In this document: positions 1 through 6,847 of the stretch, in pieces
Layout of the letters: each line of letters begins with the position of its first letter
Position numbering within the stretch: the stretch's first letter is position 1
Assembly: GCA_947460345.1 (NCBI GenBank)
Contig: CANHGM010000018.1
Location: 1 to 59,530, forward strand
Reading direction: 5' to 3'
DNA from: Bacteroidota bacterium
Lineage (GTDB): Bacteria; Bacteroidota; Bacteroidia; UKL13-3
DNA: 59,530 nucleotides
The notes under the pieces: model-generated
The model's database searches: none
What the model saw: the letters and a program-made list of their open reading frames with translations, nothing else
What the model was told of the DNA's origin: nothing
Program-made: the position numbers and the translations under genes

Positions 1-992
1 ACAGTTGTATGCAAACTTTCATATCCATTAGCTTTGGGAGTAGAGATCCAATCTCTAAACCTAGCTGGGTTGGGCGTATACATATCTGTTACAATACCAT
101 AAGATTTGAAGCAATCAGATTTTTCATTTTCCCAAGATGAGTTAACAATAATCCTAATGGCAAACAAGTCATACACTTCTTCAAAAGGAATGTTTTGCTT
201 GTTCATTTTTTTCATGATACTATATATACTCTTGGGTCTACCCTTGATGTCGAAGGAGATACTTGCTTCATCTAACTTGGCTTTAATAGGCTCAATAAAA
301 TGCTTGATAAATTTATTACGCTCGAGTTTAGTTTCAGAAAGTTTTTCAGAGATGCTTTTATATAGTTTAGATTCGGTGTATTTTACAGCTAAGTCTTCAA
401 GTTCAGTTTTAATACCGTATAAGCCTAATCTATGGGCAAGAGGTGCATATATATATATAGTTTCAGAAGCAATTTTAAGTTGTGTATTTCTACTCATACT
501 ATCAAGCGTTCTCATGTTGTGAAGTCTATCAGCTAATTTGATAAGAATAACTCTAACATCATCACTTAAAGTAAGAAGCATCTTCCTAAAATTTTCGGCT
601 TGAACACTACCCGTGCTGCCATCATATAAAGAGGATGAAATTTTAGTAAGACCATCAACAATAGTAGCTATTTTATCGCCAAATTGGAATTTGATATTTT
701 CAAGAGTGATATAAGTATCTTCAACTACATCATGTAAAAGTGCACACACAATACTGGTTGGGCCAAGACCAATTTCTTCGGCACAAATTTGAGCAACTGC
801 TATAGGGTGGTATATATAAGGCTCGCCACTTTTTCTTCTCATATCTTTATGAGCTTCTAGTGCTAGATTAAAAGCACTTCTAATCATCTCTTTGTCACCC
901 TTTTCTAAATTTGATTTGCAAACCCTTAAGAGTTGTTTGTATCTTCTAAGAATTTCTTTTTTTTCTGAAATTTCCTTTGTTACTTCTTGCAT
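1..992 (-). CDS. rsh: RelA/SpoT bifunctional (p)ppGpp synthetase/hydrolase, N-terminal part (cut by window edge)
   Basis: This is a stringent-response enzyme that makes and degrades (p)ppGpp in the cytoplasm. About 330 codons are present and the reading frame runs off the left edge. Seen on the minus strand: the HD hydrolase domain with YIYHPIAVA, the HDxxED signature in LLHDVVEDT, and KLADRLHNMRTL. The start of the synthetase domain follows, with RPKSIYSIMKKM, DLFAIRII and FRDWISTPKANGYESLHTTV. Both catalytic halves look intact as far as they go; the C-terminal TGS/ACT region lies outside. The ATG at 992 fits because a TATTTTTG element lies at 1001-1008, 8 bases upstream. A 13-base AT run (447-459) encodes part of ETIYIYAP. 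The gene is divergent from the polysaccharide operon. Confidence 0.95.
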   Translation of the reverse strand, partial: MQEVTKEISEKKEILRRYKQLLRVCKSNLEKGDKEMIRSAFNLALEAHKDMRRKSGEPYIYHPIAVAQICAEEIGLGPTSIVCALLHDVVEDTYITLENIKFQFGDKIATIVDGLTKISSSLYDGSTGSVQAENFRKMLLTLSDDVRVILIKLADRLHNMRTLDSMSRNTQLKIASETIYIYAPLAHRLGLYGIKTELEDLAVKYTESKLYKSISEKLSETKLERNKFIKHFIEPIKAKLDEASISFDIKGRPKSIYSIMKKMNKQNIPFEEVYDLFAIRIIVNSSWENEKSDCFKSYGIVTDMYTPNPARFRDWISTPKANGYESLHTT

Positions 993-1000
993 AGCTTGTG

Positions 1001-1008
1001 CAAAAATA
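1001..1008 (-). promoter_or_regulatory. -7 promoter element of the RelA/SpoT gene
   Basis: On the minus strand the bases read TATTTTTG, matching the Bacteroidota -7 consensus TAnnTTTG. Only 8 bases separate it from the ATG at 992, so the transcript is probably leaderless or nearly so. No clear TTTG box was seen 19-21 bases further upstream. Confidence 0.45.
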
Positions 1009-1067
1009 CATAAAATTAATACTGTATTCTTCAATATCCAGACTTAAATATGTAAGAATTAATAATT

Positions 1068-1098
1068 TTTGTTTTTACCCTCCAATAGATTAAATTTG
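1068..1098 (+). promoter_or_regulatory. Bacteroidota-type promoter of the polysaccharide operon
   Basis: TTTG (1068-1071), a 19-base spacer and TAAATTTG (1091-1098) match the phylum's primary sigma-factor consensus exactly. Transcription should start near 1104, about 20 bases before the ATG at 1125. Confidence 0.7.
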
Positions 1099-1124
1099 CA
1101 ACTTTTAAAAGAAACAAAAAACAT

Positions 1125-1868
1125 ATGAAGAAAGGTATATACCTTTTATTATTGATCACTTTAATTGCGTCATGCATTCCTAAAAAGGAATTTTATTATT
1201 TTAATAAAAAAGCTAAGACAAATACAAAAGATTCAATTTTTGAAAGAATAGAATCTGTTGAAATACCCTCTCACACTTTGTCTTCAGGCGATGAAGTTGA
1301 GATTGAAATAAATCCCATTAATATTATTGTTGACAGAAGTCAAAACGAAAAGGATATTAAAAAGCCTACATATATTGTTAATCAAACAGGATTTATCACT
1401 TTACCAATTTTAGGGAATATAAATGTAACAGGCTATACCACAAAAGCTTTACAAGATACCTTATTAAAAGTATATTTAAAATATTACAAAGAACCATACG
1501 TATCAGTTAACTTTAAATCATTCAAAGTGGTATTAATGGGTGAGGTTAGAAGACCAGGAACTATAACTATTCTAAATGACCATGCATCTTTGATAGATGC
1601 CATAAGTTTGGCTGGAGATTTAACAGACGATGGAAAACGTATTAATGTAAAGGTTTTTAGAAAAGAAAACAACAATTCTTATAAAGAATATATTGTTGAT
1701 TTGTCATCTATCTCTGCATTTAAATCAGATGCTTTTTATTTAAGAAGCAATGATATTGTGTATGTTTCTGCAATTAATGCTAAAAGATTATATTCAAGAA
1801 TTCAAATTGCTACTATTGCTGCAACTTCTCTTAATCTATTAATTTCAATTATTTCTCTAAAAAAATAA
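1125..1868 (+). CDS. Wza-like polysaccharide export lipoprotein
   Basis: This is an outer-membrane channel component for export of capsular or exopolysaccharide. A lipoprotein signal peptide ends in LIASC, with the lipidated Cys at residue 17. A poly_export domain spans about residues 50-150 (HTLSSGDEVEIEI, PILGNINVTGYTTKALQDTL), followed by an SLBB-like segment (VVLMGEVRRPGTITI, SLIDAISLAGDLTDDGKR). The C-terminal 25 residues are hydrophobic, as in the membrane-spanning helix of Wza. At 247 residues it is short, typical of Bacteroidota Wza proteins with one SLBB. It is the first gene of the operon; the kinase gene starts 3 bases after its stop. Confidence 0.9.
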   Translation: MKKGIYLLLLITLIASCIPKKEFYYFNKKAKTNTKDSIFERIESVEIPSHTLSSGDEVEIEINPINIIVDRSQNEKDIKKPTYIVNQTGFITLPILGNINVTGYTTKALQDTLLKVYLKYYKEPYVSVNFKSFKVVLMGEVRRPGTITILNDHASLIDAISLAGDLTDDGKRINVKVFRKENNNSYKEYIVDLSSISAFKSDAFYLRSNDIVYVSAINAKRLYSRIQIATIAATSLNLLISIISLKK

Positions 1869-1870
1869 AC

Positions 1871-4426
1871 ATGTCGAGTCAAGAAGATTCTCTCACATCA
1901 GGTATAAGTTCTAAATATAGTTTTAGACCCATTATATATTTAGTAATTAAAAATTGGTACTTGTATGTTTTGTCTTTTGTTGTTTTCTTTGCCATTGCAT
2001 TTTTAATCAATAAATATACTACACCTACATATAATGTTAAGTGTTCTATCCTTATTAAAAACTCAAAAGGTAATACATTGCCTGGAGGTCCCAATTCACT
2101 TTTAGAAGATAAAAATCTTTCTTTTGTTAAATTATCAACAAATATTGCTGATGAAAAAGAAATTTTGACATCAAGAAGCATGATATCTGATGTATTAGAT
2201 AGGTTAGATTTTTGTTTATCTATATTTGAAATTGGTACAATTAAAACAAATGAATTATATAAAAACGCACCAATAAAAATCGAGTATAAATTATTAGATT
2301 CAACCTATCACAGCAAGTTTATTTATATAAATACTTTAAATAAAATTGAATATGAATTAACATATATTGATTCAGATAATAAATCAATTTCATTTAAATC
2401 TAAATTTAAAGATATTTTAAATACACCTATTGGACAATTTGTTATTTCACAAGCCAATAACCCCAAATATTTCAAAACAAAACATGAGTTTAAATTTAAT
2501 ATAGTTCCTAAAGAACTTTTGGTTTCAAAATATACTGGAATATTAAAGTTAAAAAACATTAAAGAAACCTCAGTAATTGACATCAGCCTAGAAACTACTA
2601 ATGCTCAAAAGGCGATAGATTTTCTTGCTAAATTATGTGAAGTATATTTAGAAAAAGAGTTAGATGAAAAAAATAAAATTTCAGACAATACTTTAGATTT
2701 TATCAATACTCAACTTGAAGAGATTTCAAATTCTTTATCAATAGTTGAAGGAGATTTACAAAAGTATAGAGAAGAAAAAGGGATCATTGACATCGGTGTA
2801 GAAACATCAAGATTTGCAGAAAATTTAAATAAAAGTGAAGAAGATAAATACACTGTAGAAAACAAACTAAGCAATTTAGAATTATTATACGAATATTTAG
2901 TTTCAAAAAGAGATATTTCTATATTAGCTCCTTCTTTGTTTGGTATAGATGAGCCTTTGTTAATGCCTTTATATGTGAATCTTCAAGGACTTCAAACAAA
3001 AAAGGGCGAATTTAAACTGACTAATACAGAAAAAAACCCAACTGTTATTGCTTTAAACTATGAAATAGAACTTGCTAGAAAGAGTTTAATAGAGAATGTT
3101 TTGAATGTAAAAAAATCATTATTGAATTCAGCAAAGTCAATTGGTAAACATATCATTAAGTTTGAATCTGCTATTAAAAAAGTTCCTCAAACTGAAAGAG
3201 AACTCATTTCAATTAAAAGAAAATTTACTTTAAGCGAAAATATATATATATATTTACTGCAAAAGAAAGCAGAACTTGGCATCACAAAATCTGCTAACTT
3301 AACTGACAATAAGGTTCTTGAAACTCCTTATTTGTTAGGCAAAACAGCTCCTAACAACAGTCAAAATAATATTATAGCTTTTGTTGCTTCTTTATTAGTG
3401 CCTTCTGTAATTATATATTTAATTAATATGTTGGACGACAAAATAAGAAATAGATTTCAAATTGAAAGATCATCTTTAGTTCCTTTAATTGGTATTATAA
3501 GTCATAATTTTAAAAAGACTAACTTAGTAGTTAAAGAAAATCCAAAATCTCATATCGCTGAATCTTTTAGATCTATTCGAACAAATTTGCAGTTTTTAGC
3601 AAGTGATGTAGATAAAAAAGTAATATTGGTTACTTCTACAGTCGGAGGAGAAGGGAAATCGTTTTTCTCAACCAACTTAGCCTCTATTTTTGCCTTTGGT
3701 GATAAAAAAGTCATATTAATAGGTCTTGATTTAAGGAAACCAAAATTATATTCTGATTTTAAAACAGGTAATGATTTTGGGATGACCAATTACTTGATAG
3801 GAAAAGCATCATTAGATGAGATAGTTTTTAATACTGAAATTGATAATCTAGATTTTATACCTGCAGGACCAATTCCTCCAAATCCATCTGAATTAATCAG
3901 TAGTGAAAAACTACCATTTTTACTTGAAAAATTAAAAGAAACATACGATTATATAATATTAGATACTCCGCCATTAGGTTTGGTAACTGACGCAGCATTG
4001 TTAATGGATTATAGCAATATTAATTTATATGTGATGCGTGAAAATTATTCTAGACTTAATTATATCCAATCTGTTAATGGTATAGTAGAAACAAGAAGGT
4101 TAAAAAATACATGTATCGTTCTAAACGATTCAAACATTTATTCAAGTTCTTATAGATATGGATATAGTTATGGCTCAGGCTATGGCGGCTATGGCGGCTA
4201 TGGCGGCTATGGCGGCTATGGCGGCGGCTATGGTGGCTATATTTCAGGCTATGGTGGCTATGGTGGCTATGGTGGCTATGGTGGCTATGGTGGATATGGC
4301 AGCTATGGTTATGGTGCCGGCTATGGCTATTATGAAGAAGATGACAAACCTAAAAGCTTACTCTCTAAAATTGGAGATTTCTTAAAAAAATCACTTAATA
4401 TAAATACTAAAAAAATAAAACAATAA
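1871..4426 (+). CDS. Wzc-like polysaccharide co-polymerase / tyrosine autokinase (BY-kinase)
   Basis: This inner-membrane protein couples polysaccharide chain-length control to a cytoplasmic tyrosine kinase. It has a Wzz domain with a membrane helix near residues 27-48, a long periplasmic coiled-coil region, a second helix near 503-523, then the kinase. Kinase motifs seen: Walker A GGEGKS with K596, Walker A' in LIGLDLRKP with D620, and Walker B in IILDTPP with D698. The C-terminus carries about 23 Tyr within some 75 residues, built on a GGY repeat; this replaces the usual short Tyr cluster that is autophosphorylated. It ends in a basic segment. A 14-base AT run near 3240-3253 encodes IYIY. 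The dehydrogenase gene starts 3 bases downstream. Confidence 0.93.
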   Translation: MSSQEDSLTSGISSKYSFRPIIYLVIKNWYLYVLSFVVFFAIAFLINKYTTPTYNVKCSILIKNSKGNTLPGGPNSLLEDKNLSFVKLSTNIADEKEILTSRSMISDVLDRLDFCLSIFEIGTIKTNELYKNAPIKIEYKLLDSTYHSKFIYINTLNKIEYELTYIDSDNKSISFKSKFKDILNTPIGQFVISQANNPKYFKTKHEFKFNIVPKELLVSKYTGILKLKNIKETSVIDISLETTNAQKAIDFLAKLCEVYLEKELDEKNKISDNTLDFINTQLEEISNSLSIVEGDLQKYREEKGIIDIGVETSRFAENLNKSEEDKYTVENKLSNLELLYEYLVSKRDISILAPSLFGIDEPLLMPLYVNLQGLQTKKGEFKLTNTEKNPTVIALNYEIELARKSLIENVLNVKKSLLNSAKSIGKHIIKFESAIKKVPQTERELISIKRKFTLSENIYIYLLQKKAELGITKSANLTDNKVLETPYLLGKTAPNNSQNNIIAFVASLLVPSVIIYLINMLDDKIRNRFQIERSSLVPLIGIISHNFKKTNLVVKENPKSHIAESFRSIRTNLQFLASDVDKKVILVTSTVGGEGKSFFSTNLASIFAFGDKKVILIGLDLRKPKLYSDFKTGNDFGMTNYLIGKASLDEIVFNTEIDNLDFIPAGPIPPNPSELISSEKLPFLLEKLKETYDYIILDTPPLGLVTDAALLMDYSNINLYVMRENYSRLNYIQSVNGIVETRRLKNTCIVLNDSNIYSSSYRYGYSYGSGYGGYGGYGGYGGYGGGYGGYISGYGGYGGYGGYGGYGGYGSYGYGAGYGYYEEDDKPKSLLSKIGDFLKKSLNINTKKIKQ
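4181..4303 (+). repeat. In-frame 9-bp tandem repeat encoding the Tyr-Gly-Gly tail
   Basis: A run of TATGGNGGN units lies inside the kinase gene. The first block (4181-4228) uses TATGGCGGC four times and then a 12-base variant. The second block (4229-4303) uses mostly TATGGTGGC and is interrupted once by an ISG insertion. The 9-base unit keeps frame, so copy-number changes would lengthen or shorten the tail without breaking the protein. The block is much more GC-rich than its surroundings. Confidence 0.9.
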
Positions 4427-4429
4427 GTT

Positions 4430-5722
4430 ATGAATTATGATATTTTAGTTAAAAAAGAAAGTTCAATTGCTGTAATTGGTTTAGGTTATGTAGGTTTACC
4501 TATTGCTTTAGAATTTGCAAGAAAATTTAAAGTTATCGGATTTGATATCAATCAATCTAGAATTGATTTGATGAAAAAAAATATTGATCCAAGCAATGAA
4601 TTAGACAGTAGTGATTTTGAAGGATGCGATATTAAATTTACATCAGATTTAGAAGACTTGAAAACATCAACTTTTTTTGTAGTTGCTGTTCCAACACCTA
4701 TAGATGAGCACAAAAACCCTGATTTAAAACCTTTGTTAAGTGCTTCTAAAACAGTAGGGAAAGTTTTAAAGAAAAATGATATAGTAGTATTTGAATCTAC
4801 TGTTTATCCAGGATGTACTGAAGAAGATTGTGTCCCAGTTTTAGAAAAACTATCAGGATTAAAGTTTAATATAGATTTTGAAGTAGGGTATTCGCCTGAA
4901 AGAATCAATCCTGGCGATAAAGAGCACACCTTAACTAAAATAAGGAAGATTGTTTCAGCGAGTTCAAAAAATTCACTTGAAATTGTATCAAAAGTTTATG
5001 GTTCTATTATCACCGCAGGCATATATGAAGCAACAACAATTAAAGTAGCTGAAGCTGCTAAAGTTATTGAGAATACACAAAGAGATGTAAATATTTCTTT
5101 AATGAATGAGTTGTCTTTGATATTAAATAAAATGAATATCAATACATATGATGTATTAGAAGCAGCCGGAACCAAGTGGAATTTCCTGAAATTTTTTCCG
5201 GGTTTAGTTGGAGGGCATTGTATAGGAGTTGATCCTTATTATTTAACATACAAAGCTGCTGAAATTGGTTATCATTCAAAAGTAATCATGGCAGGCAGAA
5301 GTACTAATGATGCTATGGGTGGACATATTGCAAGACAAATAATTACACAGCTGATTCAAAAAGAAAAGAATATTAAGAAATCTAAAGTGTTAATAATGGG
5401 AGCTACTTTCAAAGAAAATGTTTCTGATATAAGGAACTCTAAAGTAGTTGATATCATAAATGAACTTAAGTCTTTTTTTATAAATGTAGAAGTTTCTGAC
5501 CCTAAAGCTGATAGCGATGAGTTACAACATGAATATGGATTTAGCTTAGTGAATAACTTAGCAAATGACTATGATGCAATTGTTGTTACGGTTAACCATA
5601 ATGAATATTCTAATTTGAATGAAGACTATTTTAAATCAATTATGAAAAGTGATGGTATTTTATATGATGTTAAAGGAATATATAGAAAATCTATCTCAGA
5701 ACTAACCTACTTAAGTTTATAA
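4430..5722 (+). CDS. UDP-sugar 6-dehydrogenase (TviB/WbpO-like)
   Basis: It oxidises a UDP-hexose or UDP-N-acetylhexosamine to the uronic acid for polysaccharide synthesis, using two NAD+. The N-terminal Rossmann motif is VIGLGYVGLPIA. The catalytic Cys264 lies in GGHCIGVDPYYLTYKA, preceded by KFFPGLV; this form is typical of the TviB/WbpO branch, which acts on UDP-GlcNAc or UDP-GalNAc, rather than of plain UDP-glucose dehydrogenase. The C-terminal UDP-binding domain (MGATFKENVSDIRNSKVVDI) is complete, and 430 residues is the usual length. Substrate is inferred, not proven. The last base of its stop is the A of the next gene's ATG. Confidence 0.9.
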   Translation: MNYDILVKKESSIAVIGLGYVGLPIALEFARKFKVIGFDINQSRIDLMKKNIDPSNELDSSDFEGCDIKFTSDLEDLKTSTFFVVAVPTPIDEHKNPDLKPLLSASKTVGKVLKKNDIVVFESTVYPGCTEEDCVPVLEKLSGLKFNIDFEVGYSPERINPGDKEHTLTKIRKIVSASSKNSLEIVSKVYGSIITAGIYEATTIKVAEAAKVIENTQRDVNISLMNELSLILNKMNINTYDVLEAAGTKWNFLKFFPGLVGGHCIGVDPYYLTYKAAEIGYHSKVIMAGRSTNDAMGGHIARQIITQLIQKEKNIKKSKVLIMGATFKENVSDIRNSKVVDIINELKSFFINVEVSDPKADSDELQHEYGFSLVNNLANDYDAIVVTVNHNEYSNLNEDYFKSIMKSDGILYDVKGIYRKSISELTYLSL

Positions 5723-6765
5723 TGTCTAAAATATTAGTTACAGGTGCAGCAGGATTTGTTGGTTACCATATGGTAAAAAAGTTGCTTGCCCAAGGCTATG
5801 AAGTTGTAGGATTTGATAATCTAAATACATATTACTCAGTTAAGTTAAAATATGATAGATTAAATGAATTGGGGATTGTATATCATTCTCAAAAGAATGA
5901 ATATTTTAATCAATCTTTTGATTTTTATCATGGAAGTTTAGAGAATAAAGAATTGATATTTAGTATTTTTGAAAAATATAACTTTGATTATGTAATACAT
6001 CTTGCTGCTCAAGCTGGGGTAAGGTATTCATTAGAAAATCCGCAAACATATATAGATAGCAATATTACAGGGTCATTAAATATACTAGAAGCTTGTAGGA
6101 CATATAAACCTAAACACTTAGTATTTGCTTCTTCTTCTTCAGTATATGGTTTAAATACTGTTTATCCATTTAACGAAAACCATTCTACAGATCATCCCAT
6201 TTCATTATATGCAGCTACTAAAAAAGCAAATGAAATGATGGCACATACTTATGCTCATTTGTTTCAGTTACCTGTAACAGGTTTGCGTTTTTTTACAGTT
6301 TATGGCTCTTGGGGTAGACCTGATATGGCTCCTATTTTATTTGCTAAGAATATTTTGAACCGAAAACCTATTCAGGTATTTAATAATGGTGAAATGTATA
6401 GAGACTTTACTCACGTTTCTGATATAACTGAATCTATTTTAAGACTTTTACCTGTTAGTCCGAAGATCAATACCTCACAGAATACTGATTCACTCCCTTC
6501 ATCTGAAAGTTCGGCTCCATATAAGATATTTAATATTGGGAACAATAATCCCATTAAGTTAATTGATTTTATAACTGAATTAGAGAATGCACTTGGTGTT
6601 GAAGCAATTAAGGAGTATAAAGAAATTCAACCAGGCGATGTGGTAAAAACTTTTGCTGATTCTTCTTCGCTTTATAAGGCAATAGATTTTAAACCTACTA
6701 CTTCACTTAAAGATGGTATTCAAGAGTTTGCTTCATGGTTTAAGACATATCATGGTACCATTTAA
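5722..6765 (+). CDS. NAD-dependent sugar-nucleotide C4-epimerase (CapI / UDP-glucuronate 4-epimerase type)
   Basis: A short-chain-dehydrogenase epimerase acting on the product of the preceding dehydrogenase, for example uronate to galacturonate. Seen: the Rossmann motif VTGAAGFVGYHM, FDNLNTYY as in CapI-type enzymes, a Ser-rich SSSSVYG, and the catalytic YxxxK (Y163, K167) in YAATKKANE. TVYGSWGRPDMAP also fits this family. Length 347 is normal. It overlaps the dehydrogenase by one base (TAATG), so the two are probably translationally coupled. It is the last gene of the operon; no flippase, polymerase or glycosyltransferase follows. Confidence 0.88.
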   Translation: MSKILVTGAAGFVGYHMVKKLLAQGYEVVGFDNLNTYYSVKLKYDRLNELGIVYHSQKNEYFNQSFDFYHGSLENKELIFSIFEKYNFDYVIHLAAQAGVRYSLENPQTYIDSNITGSLNILEACRTYKPKHLVFASSSSVYGLNTVYPFNENHSTDHPISLYAATKKANEMMAHTYAHLFQLPVTGLRFFTVYGSWGRPDMAPILFAKNILNRKPIQVFNNGEMYRDFTHVSDITESILRLLPVSPKINTSQNTDSLPSSESSAPYKIFNIGNNNPIKLIDFITELENALGVEAIKEYKEIQPGDVVKTFADSSSLYKAIDFKPTTSLKDGIQEFASWFKTYHGTI

Positions 6766-6796
6766 ATAAATATACTTAGTTTAGATATTTAATGAC

Positions 6797-6831
6797 AAAA
6801 AAAAACCGATGAAATTAATCATCGTTTTTTT
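6797..6831. terminator. Bidirectional terminator between convergent genes
   Basis: An A tract (6797-6805), the stem CGATGA (6807-6812) / TCATCG (6819-6824) with a 6-base loop, and a T tract (6825-6831). It can stop the polysaccharide operon on + and the OmpA-family gene on -. Confidence 0.75.
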
Positions 6832-6847
6832 AATTCAATCTTTTTTA

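Noticed and set aside
106-522. A plus-strand hydrophobic frame
   Set aside because: It lies antisense to the RelA/SpoT gene, whose motifs are clear.
4181-4303. Considered as a CRISPR-like array
   Set aside because: Nine-base units without spacers inside a coding frame.
4158-4385. A second open frame rich in Met-Ala across the repeat tail
   Set aside because: It is only the shifted frame of the 9-base repeat in the kinase gene.
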